NCBI RefSeq assembly: GCF_013359905.1
Contig: NZ_JABMCC010000118.1
Span: 434,001-498,000 of the forward strand
Reading direction: 5' to 3'
From: Paenibacillus taichungensis
GTDB lineage: Bacteria; Bacillota; Bacilli; Paenibacillales; Paenibacillaceae
DNA length: 64,000 nucleotides
In this document: positions 35,644-42,715 of the stretch, one piece after another
How positions within the stretch are numbered: the stretch's first letter is position 1
Layout of the letters: each line of letters opens with the position of its first letter
The notes under the pieces: generated by a model
The model's database searches: none
Told to the model about the DNA's origin: nothing
What the model saw: the letters and a program-made list of their open reading frames with translations, nothing else
Made by a program: the position numbers and the translations under genes

Positions 35644-35669
35644 TACGTACAATGCAACATTTCGTTTCA
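35644..35669 (-). promoter_or_regulatory. ECF sigma (sigma-W type) promoter of nfeD-floA
   Basis: The minus strand holds TGAAAC (35664-35669), a 16-bp spacer and CGTA (35644-35647), an exact match to the sigma-W consensus TGAAAC-N16-CGTA. In B. subtilis the yqeZ-yqfA operon is a known sigma-W target, so the same envelope-stress control is inferred here. Confidence 0.85.
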
Positions 35670-35843
35670 AAATCTTAAAATTATATTTGAAACCGGAAGC
35701 AATTGCAACATTTTAAAACCATAATCATATATATTATCCATTTAAAAGCAATATTTGTGAATTTCCTCGAACAAATGAACGATTTCTAATCACACTTCGA
35801 ATTCCTTCTGGGAACGGAGTAACGTATCAAAGATCTAAAACGG

Positions 35844-35876
35844 AAAAAACACCCCCTGACAAGTCAGGAGGTGTTT
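35844..35876 (-). terminator. Intrinsic terminator of the rpsU-yqeY operon
   Basis: ACACC(T)CCTGAC and GTCAGG(G)GGTGT (35850-35876) form a stem with a two-nt loop, followed by six T on the minus strand, directly after yqeY. Confidence 0.88.
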
Positions 35877-35887
35877 ATTGATTTGCT

Positions 35888-36331
35888 TTATTGCAGAAAT
35901 TGTTGAACTGCTTGATTTACCAGTTTGCCATCCGCTTTGCCTTTGACTTTCGGCATAAGGGCAGACATGACTTTCCCCATCTCGGCTTTCGAAGAAGCAC
36001 CGGTTTCCTGGATGGTCTGCTGTACAATAACTTTAATTTCTTCTTCGGTAAGCTGTGCGGGAAGGTACTGACTGAGTAATTCAATTTCCGCTTTTGCATT
36101 TGCCGCGAGGTCATCACGGCCCGCTTTGTCAAATTCTTGGAGGGCATCTTTGCGCTGTTTGATTTCACGACTCAGAATATCAAGCACTTCGTTATCATCC
36201 AAATCTCTTTTCAAATCTATTTCAAGATTCTTGATCGTCGAACGAATCAACCGAATGTTGGAGAGCTTGAACTTGTCCTTACTCTTCATCGCTTGCTTCA
36301 TATCTTCGTTCAATCGTTCGCTAAGATTCAT
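35888..36331 (-). CDS. yqeY: GatB/YqeY domain protein
   Basis: A 147-residue protein of the YqeY family, homologous to the C-terminal tRNA-binding tail of GatB. Recognisable are SERLNEDMKQAMKSKDK, the KLSNIRLIRSTIKNLEID segment and the conserved tail GKVMSALMPKVKGKADGKLVNQAVQQFL. The start follows GGAGG. It forms an operon with rpsU (15 bp apart), which is the B. subtilis order. The role is probably in tRNA or translation, not established. Confidence 0.93.
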   Translation of the reverse strand: MNLSERLNEDMKQAMKSKDKFKLSNIRLIRSTIKNLEIDLKRDLDDNEVLDILSREIKQRKDALQEFDKAGRDDLAANAKAEIELLSQYLPAQLTEEEIKVIVQQTIQETGASSKAEMGKVMSALMPKVKGKADGKLVNQAVQQFLQ

Positions 36332-36346
36332 GTAGTTAAAATCCTC

Positions 36347-36520
36347 CTAAAACTTTCTCTTACGAGCAGCCTCGGACTTTTTCTTGCGCTTTACGCTTGG
36401 CTTCTCATAATGCTTACGTTTCTTCACCTCAGCCAATACGCCATCTTTTGCGATGGAACGTTTAAAGCGACGAAGTGCAGCATCAATAGTCTCGTTTTTG
36501 CGAACTTTAGTTTCAGACAC
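36347..36520 (-). CDS. rpsU: 30S ribosomal protein S21
   Basis: A small basic ribosomal protein of 57 residues: SETKVRKNETIDAALRRF, then KRSIAKDGVLAEV and a Lys/Arg-rich tail. The open frame starts at an ATG at 36574, but this lies at the predicted transcript start. The GTG at 36520 has GGAGGG about 9 nt upstream and gives the exact family length. Transcribed with yqeY from the promoter at 36580. Confidence 0.96.
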   Translation of the reverse strand: MSETKVRKNETIDAALRRFKRSIAKDGVLAEVKKRKHYEKPSVKRKKKSEAARKRKF

Positions 36521-36579
36521 CAGTTTTCCCTCCCTCCGACCAGACCGTCCAAGAGCAATAACACGGTTCATCACCTTTC

Positions 36580-36609
36580 ATTATAGGCGAAAGGTAATAA
36601 AGGTGTCAA
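36580..36609 (-). promoter_or_regulatory. Strong promoter of rpsU-yqeY
   Basis: Minus-strand TTGACA (36604-36609) and TATAAT (36580-36585), both perfect consensus hexamers, separated by 18 bp. The start would be near 36574. Confidence 0.85.
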
Positions 36610-36709
36610 CCTTAACGTAATGATCATTTATTTTATGTGAACTTCAGCTTCATATTCATGCCTTTTATGCATATATGAATCAGTCCTGATTTAGAGTAAC
36701 TTGGATCGT

Positions 36710-37069
36710 TTATTTGTGTGAGTCTGACAAACTTGTCAACACGCCAAGTCGGGTCCCACCAAGTAAATGATAATGCAGATGATGAACGGTTTGTTCTCCA
36801 TCCTTGCCGCAGTTATTAATCAGTCGGTAACCTGTTTCTTCCACGCCAAGACGCTTGGCCGCTTCCTGCGCAGCCAAATGAATCTCCCCGATCAACGGCA
36901 AGTCTTCCGCCGTTACTTCATTCATGGAAGAAATATGTTTCTTGGGAATAACGAGTACATGGGTCGGTGCAGCGGGCTGGATGTCATGAAAGACGATGAC
37001 ATGGTCATTCTCCAGTACCTTATTGGAGGGAATGCTGCCCTCTACAATTTTGCAAAATAAGCAATCCAT
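36710..37069 (-). CDS. Histidine triad (HIT) family protein
   Basis: A 119-residue HIT-family hydrolase of the HinT type, which acts on nucleotide-linked phosphoramidates. It opens DCLFCKIVEGSIPSNKV and carries the triad HHLHYHLLGG near residues 95-105 (His-x-His-x-His). A pair of cysteines in the first six residues matches the zinc-binding subtype. The start has GGAGGG. It sits between the small protein at 37275 and rpsU and has its own promoter. The substrate in the cell is unknown. Confidence 0.92.
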   Translation of the reverse strand: MDCLFCKIVEGSIPSNKVLENDHVIVFHDIQPAAPTHVLVIPKKHISSMNEVTAEDLPLIGEIHLAAQEAAKRLGVEETGYRLINNCGKDGEQTVHHLHYHLLGGTRLGVLTSLSDSHK

Positions 37070-37112
37070 TGTTCATACCCTCCTTTGAATTAAAAATTAT
37101 GTATACCCTTCT

Positions 37113-37142
37113 ATCATACCGGAACTGAAAACTCACGTCCAA
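37113..37142 (-). promoter_or_regulatory. Promoter of the HIT gene
   Basis: Minus-strand TTGGAC (37137-37142) and TATGAT (37113-37118) with an 18-bp spacer, about 50 bp before the gene start. Confidence 0.6.
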
Positions 37143-37177
37143 TTTAACCTGTTTTAATTCAATAATAAAAGTAACAG

Positions 37178-37236
37178 GAAAAACCTTTCACATCTCAGTA
37201 AAGAAGTGCAAAAATACACCGAAGATGTGAAAGGTT
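37178..37236 (-). terminator. Intrinsic terminator of the small protein gene at 37275
   Basis: A perfect 13-bp inverted repeat, AACCTTTCACATC (37182-37194) and GATGTGAAAGGTT (37224-37236), with a 29-nt loop, followed on the minus strand by a T tract. Confidence 0.75.
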
Positions 37237-37274
37237 CGATTTTCATCGGTAAAAGTACTGTTTTCACCGTTTTA

Positions 37275-37613
37275 TTAATAATAAGGCAATAGAGTTAAGG
37301 CAGTGAGGCCAATCAGAGGTAGTACCAACCTATTGAACCGTCTGCGACCATAACCATAATAAGGATACGGGTAACCATAGCCCGGGAAAAATCCCCGTGC
37401 ATGCGCGGGATAAGTAACCGGCATCATATTGGGTCCCCAGTTTGCATTTGCATGGTTAACCATGGCTTCATGCCCCACGGGAACAGCCAAATAAATCATA
37501 TCATCATCCACATTTTCCACAATGCCATCGTAATGGGCACCGTCATGCATCTGTATACATACATAGCGATGCATGTGTTCCTTACACAGTTTCTTCGCTT
37601 CTACTTTTTCCAC
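37275..37613 (-). CDS. Small protein with Sm-like start and Gly/Tyr/Pro tail, unknown
   Basis: A 112-residue protein. Residues about 12-48 (HMHRYVCIQMHDGAHYDGIVENVDDDMIYL) look like an Sm/LSm-type small beta barrel, in which a strand pattern with G-I-V-E-N-V-D-D-D-M is usual. The middle is Asn/His-rich, then a Gly/Tyr/Pro stretch (GYGYPYPYYGYGRRR) and a hydrophobic C-terminus follow. The start is GTG at 37613 with GGGAGGCG 10 nt upstream. I do not recognise the family; the Gly/Tyr tail resembles some spore-surface proteins but this is weak. It is a single gene with its own terminator. Confidence 0.65.
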   Translation of the reverse strand: MEKVEAKKLCKEHMHRYVCIQMHDGAHYDGIVENVDDDMIYLAVPVGHEAMVNHANANWGPNMMPVTYPAHARGFFPGYGYPYPYYGYGRRRFNRLVLPLIGLTALTLLPYY

Positions 37614-37721
37614 GTTTAATCGCCTCCCGAATCTGTTCTGCTCTTCATCACCCTTTCATCGTATTCAGATCTGGGCGAAATGACACTGTGCATGACAAGA
37701 GTTTCAAGATAAGTTCCTATT

Positions 37722-37819
37722 AAAAAAAAGAAGCACCCCGTTGCAGTTTCCATACGGAAGTCTGCTGTCGCGGACGTCTAACCAGGATTATTCCTGATCA
37801 GACGTCCGCCGGGGTGCTT
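37722..37819 (-). terminator. Three-way-junction hairpin ending in a U tract, behind sbcC
   Basis: Outer stem AAGCACCCCG (37731-37740) with CGGGGTGCTT (37810-37819) encloses two inner hairpins. One is GCAG/CTGC with TTCC/GGAA (37743-37765); the other is GCGGACGTCT (37770-37779) with AGACGTCCGC (37800-37809). On the minus strand the outer stem runs into TTCTTTTTTTTA. It probably terminates the addBA-sbcDC operon. The inner arms are unusual for a terminator. Confidence 0.7.
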
Positions 37820-38043
37820 ACAAAAGTTTGTCGGCTTAACTGTAGTATAACAACAGGATGAACCTGTATCTGTGAGCTATCTCACTCAACTCTCACAACG
37901 AGTATATAAATGAGTCTCAAACCACCAAACCTCAATCCATCAGGAGATTCCCCTTAGGATTAAACTTTAGTAATTGGTTTATGAGGAGAGGAGATTAATC
38001 TCAATTTGGAATCATTCAATCGTATGTGTTCTGTTTCAAATCC
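37820..38043. other. Intergenic stretch behind sbcC without recognisable content
   Basis: I see no supported gene, promoter or RNA here. The region is AT-rich with short imperfect repeats only. Confidence 0.3.
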
Positions 38044-41000
38044 CTATAATGTTTCCAATACTACGCGAGAGCCAGCTCCGGCTTCGCCAGCTGGAATAAC
38101 TACAAGTTTACGTGGCAAGCGTGCTCGCAGCTCCGGAACGTGACTGATAATGCCGACGGCAAGACGGTCATCATGCAGTTTTTCTAATGATGTAATGACG
38201 GTATCCAGCAATTCAGGGTCCAATGTGCCAAACCCTTCATCCAAGAAGAAGAATTGCAGCGGGTACTGACCGCGCAGCTGAATCTGGGCAGACAGAGCCA
38301 GGGCCAGTGACAACGAAGTCAGGAACGTCTCTCCGCCGGACAAGGTGGATACCGGACGTTTAACCCCACCGTTTGCATCATCACAGATGACAAAGCCCCC
38401 ACCTGAATCCACCTCAAGTGAATAACGTTGTTTGGTCAGGAAGCGCAGACGCTGTGAAGCAGCCTGACTAACCTGCATCAGTTGTTCTTCTGCAATATAC
38501 TCGACAAACGCATTACCTCTGAAAGCTGCTTGCAGTTTGCTAAGCATCTCACCTTGTCGGCTCACTTCTACCCGTTTGTTCTCCAGCTCGGTCCAGCGAA
38601 CGTGTCGCTGCTGCACATCTTCCAGATCCCGTTCTGCACGCGCCTTGGCTCTAAGAGCCGCTTCATCCTCTGCACGAGACTGCTGGAGTCGCTCTGTGCA
38701 TGCCAACCATTGTTCCTCGGATACAACGACTCCGCCCAGTTTTTGTTCCAGCTCACGAAGTTGGGATGCAAGCTCACGATCACGTTCCCGATGCTGCTGA
38801 ATTTCCGCTGCCAATCGCTCGGCTTCTTGGGACGGAATCGCCGCTTCAACAACCGCATCTTCAGTATCAAACGGGGATTGCTCCAGCAACTTCTTCCAGC
38901 GTTCCTGGGCCTGCTGCAAATGCTCTGCTGCCGAGGCTGCTGCTTGATGAGCCATGACATCCTTCTTGGCCGATTCCTGTTTCAAGGCATCCGCTTCCTT
39001 GAAACGCTGTGCTGAATCGGCAGCAATTTTCCGCAACCCATCCAGTCGAGTCTGGGCCGCAGCAATCAAATCCTCGACCCGTTGCTCACCAACCCATTGG
39101 CGCAAACGTTCTTCCTTCTCGGCGAGCTGTTTGCTGTTTCCTTGCCATTCCGTTTGCCACTGAATCAGCTGTTTGTCCAACTCAACCAGCTTCTGCTGGA
39201 GGGACTGTACCAGCTGTTCCTTTTCCTCAAGGAACGTCACGCTCTTGTTCAGCCGTTCCTTGATATCTTCTGCGAGTGCGTCGCGCTCCTGCATCGCCTG
39301 GTGAAGGGCCATGGCCTGCTCTTGAGCGATGCCTGGCAGTTCCGCGGCCCAGCGGCCGTGCAATGCGGCTGCGGCGGCCTCACTCTCGGAAAACCGGCGC
39401 TCCGCCTGGGCGAGTCCGGCTTGGCCGGCCTCCTGCGCAGCAGCCGCTTCCATGCGGCGCTGCTGCGCGCCTACAGCCGCCTGCTGCAACGCGGCGGCTT
39501 CCGCTTGCAGCGGCGCTGCGTCAGCGGCCAGCGCCCGCGCGGCTTCGCGCAGTGCGGCGGCACGCTCCGCCCAGTCCGCCGGGGAGCGCCCGTGTACGGG
39601 CGAACCGGCGGGCTCCGGCTCCGCAGCCGCAGGCGCGGCCTCGGCTGCGGCCGGGGCTTCGCCGGCCGCAGCGCCAAGCTGCGTCAGCAGGCTGCGACGT
39701 TCGTGCAGCTGCTGGCGCAGCCCAAAGCGCAGCTCCTGCAGCTCCGCGTGCAGGCTGCGCAGCAGTTCCAGGTCCGCATCGCCTGCGGGCGGACCTTCTC
39801 CCGGCGGCGCAGCCGGGAGCGGGTGGTGTGCGGAGCCGCACACCGGGCATGGCTCGCCGTCGCGCAGCTCAGCGCGCAAGGCGGAGGAGAGCCGATGCAG
39901 CTCCTGCTCACGCATGGTTCCGCGCAGCTGCTCCTCTGCCATTGCCAGCAGGCTCTGTTCGCGGCCAATGTCCTGTTCACAGGCAAGCAAGGCCTCAAGA
40001 CCCGTTGCCGCCTGTTCAATCAGATGCTGACGCTGTTCACTCAGACGGCTCTCTTCCTGGGCAGCCAGCTTCAGCCGATCTGCCCCCTGAACAGCCGACT
40101 GCTTATTGGCTTCCATCTCAGCCTTGTTCAGGCGCAATTGCTCCGCCGCAGTATCTAGACGATGCTTCAATTCCAGTGCAGCCTGCAGCTGTCTGCGTTC
40201 TTCGGACTTCACTTCATTCGGCTTCAGGCTTTCCTGTAATTCTTCCCGCCGTTTGCGGCCACGCTGCTGTAGTTCTTTTTCCTTCTCCAGCTGTTGTCCG
40301 ATGACACTCTGTTCAGCCTGTCCTTTGTCCAAAAGCTGCTTAAGACGGGTACGATCCTCTCGTAGTCCGTCCCGTTCCCGTTGCAACTCCTTGGCCTGTT
40401 CCAGCTGTTCCAATCGAAGCAGAAGCTTGGGTTCTTCCTCAGCCATCTGTACACGTGCCTTCTCGGCCTTCTCGGCTTCCAGTACAGACATCCGTTCATG
40501 TTCCACCGCTTGCTGGTGAGCAATCCCGGCTGCATCCTCACGTAACTTCTGCTGTGCTGCTGCGTCACGCATCGTCTGCAATGAAGGGAGTATTGCGTCT
40601 GCCGCTCCGGCCAGTTTCAGCCGTTGTTCCCCAGCTTCGATCTGTGGTGCACGTGCTTTCAGCTTTTCGTGTTCCTCCATACGAGCCTGGCGTTCATGAC
40701 TTAACTCACGGACTTTGCCGAGCTGCTCGGCTTCCTTCATCGCTTCATCAAGCGTTTTGCGTGACAATTCAGACTGTTTCACAGCAGCTTGAAGAAGAAG
40801 CTCCGTTTCCGCCAACGTCTCTTTGCTCGCATTCCCAAGCCCCTGCTGCTCGGCAGCCAGTGACTGATGAACCATATCATTGTCCTTCACCCGCCGACTG
40901 AGCTTGATGGCAAGCTGATCTCCATACTTCTCCAGATGAAATAAACGTTGCAACATCTGCCGTCGTTCACTGCCTTTCAGGGACAGAAACTCAGCGAATT

Positions 41001-41463
41001 TACCTTGTGGAAGCACAACGGCTCGCGTAAAATCATCCATTTTCAACCCAATGACATCTTCAACGCATCGGTTCACGTCTGCCAGTTTATCAGCCAGCAC
41101 CTGTTCCTCTCCGTTGACGGTCTCAATGAATTTGCTGATGGTGTTGCTCACCGAAACCTCATTGTTTCGTTTGAAACGTCGTTCCACCCGAAATCTTCTT
41201 GTGCCTTCTGCTGATACAAGTTCAAATGTAAAAGCAACGGACAACGAATCTTCAGCGTGATTCATGATTCCCTGGGTACCGTTAACCGCACGTTCCACTT
41301 TTCCGTACATCGCCAGCGTAATCGCGTCGAGCAAAGAAGATTTCCCACTGCCTGTAGGACCAAAAATGCCGAACAGTCCCGTTTCTGTCAAAACGGTAAA
41401 ATCAATCTCCTGAGTCTCCCGATAACTTTGCAGACCTGCGACTTTCAATAAAATCGGCTTCAA
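38044..41463 (-). CDS. sbcC: DNA double-strand exonuclease subunit SbcC
   Basis: The Rad50-like ATPase of the SbcCD nuclease, which opens hairpins and trims blocked DNA ends. The 1139-residue protein has the N-terminal Walker A FGPTGSGKSSLLDAI (about 34-48), long coiled coils (about 190-950) with the zinc-hook motif CPVCGSAHHPLP near residue 538, and a C-terminal ABC signature LSGGETFLTSLSLALALS and Walker B FFLDEGFGTLDPELL. A segment after the hook (about residues 540-715) is unusually rich in Ala, Pro, Glu and Arg and encoded by very GC-rich DNA. The start overlaps sbcD by 4 bp. It is the last gene of addB-addA-sbcD-sbcC. Confidence 0.94.
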   Translation of the reverse strand: MKPILLKVAGLQSYRETQEIDFTVLTETGLFGIFGPTGSGKSSLLDAITLAMYGKVERAVNGTQGIMNHAEDSLSVAFTFELVSAEGTRRFRVERRFKRNNEVSVSNTISKFIETVNGEEQVLADKLADVNRCVEDVIGLKMDDFTRAVVLPQGKFAEFLSLKGSERRQMLQRLFHLEKYGDQLAIKLSRRVKDNDMVHQSLAAEQQGLGNASKETLAETELLLQAAVKQSELSRKTLDEAMKEAEQLGKVRELSHERQARMEEHEKLKARAPQIEAGEQRLKLAGAADAILPSLQTMRDAAAQQKLREDAAGIAHQQAVEHERMSVLEAEKAEKARVQMAEEEPKLLLRLEQLEQAKELQRERDGLREDRTRLKQLLDKGQAEQSVIGQQLEKEKELQQRGRKRREELQESLKPNEVKSEERRQLQAALELKHRLDTAAEQLRLNKAEMEANKQSAVQGADRLKLAAQEESRLSEQRQHLIEQAATGLEALLACEQDIGREQSLLAMAEEQLRGTMREQELHRLSSALRAELRDGEPCPVCGSAHHPLPAAPPGEGPPAGDADLELLRSLHAELQELRFGLRQQLHERRSLLTQLGAAAGEAPAAAEAAPAAAEPEPAGSPVHGRSPADWAERAAALREAARALAADAAPLQAEAAALQQAAVGAQQRRMEAAAAQEAGQAGLAQAERRFSESEAAAAALHGRWAAELPGIAQEQAMALHQAMQERDALAEDIKERLNKSVTFLEEKEQLVQSLQQKLVELDKQLIQWQTEWQGNSKQLAEKEERLRQWVGEQRVEDLIAAAQTRLDGLRKIAADSAQRFKEADALKQESAKKDVMAHQAAASAAEHLQQAQERWKKLLEQSPFDTEDAVVEAAIPSQEAERLAAEIQQHRERDRELASQLRELEQKLGGVVVSEEQWLACTERLQQSRAEDEAALRAKARAERDLEDVQQRHVRWTELENKRVEVSRQGEMLSKLQAAFRGNAFVEYIAEEQLMQVSQAASQRLRFLTKQRYSLEVDSGGGFVICDDANGGVKRPVSTLSGGETFLTSLSLALALSAQIQLRGQYPLQFFFLDEGFGTLDPELLDTVITSLEKLHDDRLAVGIISHVPELRARLPRKLVVIPAGEAGAGSRVVLETL

Positions 41464-42644
41464 TTTCCCTCGACCTCCTCACGCATACCCGGCTCGTCCT
41501 CATCGACGAGTTCCAGGAACAATTGAACCAGACTGTCTTCAGGTAATGCCCCACCTGTCTGACGCTGATAAAATTTGCGGAAAAGCTCATGTACGGGAAG
41601 CTCGGATCGTTGCTCCAAAAGCCCTGCGGCTGCCATCTCGGGGTACACCGGACGGATATGGATGATCCCGTCATGCGACTTACGAAGCTGCTGGATTTCT
41701 TTCAGAGACATGGCGTCATCCAGCCATACTTCCATATCAATAAAAGCCTGAGGATCACGCCCTTCATCCAGCCAACGATAAACCTCAGCCAGACCGCCAC
41801 GCGCCTTCCAACGCACAAGTGGACGCCCAGAGGTCAACAGCACTTCTTCCACGTTTGCGGCACCCCCCGGTGCCAGATCAACCATGGTGACGGACTTACT
41901 CTGCCCCGCTTCGGAGAAACTGTAGGCCAGCGGAGAGCCACTATACCGTATCACACCGTCCCCTTTAACTGCCTGTGCACGATGAAGATGCCCCAGTGCT
42001 GTATATTGCGCCCCTGTTGACAATGCAGAAGGGTCAACCGTATAGGCCCCTCCTACCTGAATGGGACGTTCCGAATCACTTTCCACTCCGCCCAGAACAT
42101 AAATATGACTCATTGCCAAATTCACCGTATCCGGACGAAAAGACGCAGCCAGACGCTGCATTAACATGCCAACCCGGCGGCTGTATGCCTGGCGAAGCAC
42201 ATTCTCGTCCCCATCCGTTGTCAGCAGTTCATTCAGTCGCGCTTCAGAGGGGTATGGCAATGCAGCAATCTGCGCAGTCTCTCCAGTTCGCTTTGCATGG
42301 ATCGTAACTGCTTCTGAAGTAGGCATACCTACAAGTGTAATTCCCTGTCTGTTCACAAGCGGGGTCACCGAAGCCACTCGCTCCGGCTGATCATGGTTCC
42401 CGGCAATCACCACAAGTGGTCTTCCTTGTTCTGTCAGACGCGCCGCGGCCTCATAAAAAAGCTGTTCCGCCGATGCAGGCGGATTTACAGAATCATACAC
42501 GTCTCCAGCCATCAATATGGCATCTGCCTGCTGCTCATCCGCGAGTCGAACAAGCTCATCCACAAAATCCTCCTGCTCTCGCAGCCGGCTCCGTCCCTCC
42601 AGCGTTTTCCCCAGATGCCAGTCCCCTGTGTGCAAAATACGCAT
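41460..42644 (-). CDS. sbcD: DNA double-strand exonuclease subunit SbcD
   Basis: The Mre11-like metallophosphoesterase of SbcCD. The 394-residue protein opens MRILHTGDWHLGKTLEGRSRLREQ and has the metal-site motifs AGDVYDSVNPP (about 50-60), VIAGNHDQPERVAS (about 80-93) and TALGHLHRAQ. The C-terminal region binds SbcC. The frame runs up to 42686, but the ATG at 42644 begins the canonical N-terminus. The stop overlaps sbcC by 4 bp and the gene follows addA by about 70 bp, a recombination gene cluster also found in Bacillus. Confidence 0.95.
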   Translation of the reverse strand: MRILHTGDWHLGKTLEGRSRLREQEDFVDELVRLADEQQADAILMAGDVYDSVNPPASAEQLFYEAAARLTEQGRPLVVIAGNHDQPERVASVTPLVNRQGITLVGMPTSEAVTIHAKRTGETAQIAALPYPSEARLNELLTTDGDENVLRQAYSRRVGMLMQRLAASFRPDTVNLAMSHIYVLGGVESDSERPIQVGGAYTVDPSALSTGAQYTALGHLHRAQAVKGDGVIRYSGSPLAYSFSEAGQSKSVTMVDLAPGGAANVEEVLLTSGRPLVRWKARGGLAEVYRWLDEGRDPQAFIDMEVWLDDAMSLKEIQQLRKSHDGIIHIRPVYPEMAAAGLLEQRSELPVHELFRKFYQRQTGGALPEDSLVQLFLELVDEDEPGMREEVEGN

Positions 42645-42715
42645 CGTCCGTTCAACCCCTCTCTCATGCAAAATCCGATGATACAAATTCCATCCGGCCG
42701 TTTTAAAATTTCACT

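Noticed and set aside
37731..37819. Possible CRISPR repeat or IS end
   Set aside because: The palindromes occur once, with no regularly spaced repeats, spacers or transposase frame nearby.
39320..39860. Foreign gene inserted in sbcC
   Set aside because: The sbcC frame continues through without stop or frameshift and the sequence still reads as coiled coil, so only a local composition change is reported.
39082..40304. Long plus-strand frames of 340-360 codons over the GC-rich part of sbcC
   Set aside because: High GC removes stop codons; the proteins are Arg/Ser/Ala-rich without motifs, and sbcC on the minus strand is fully supported.
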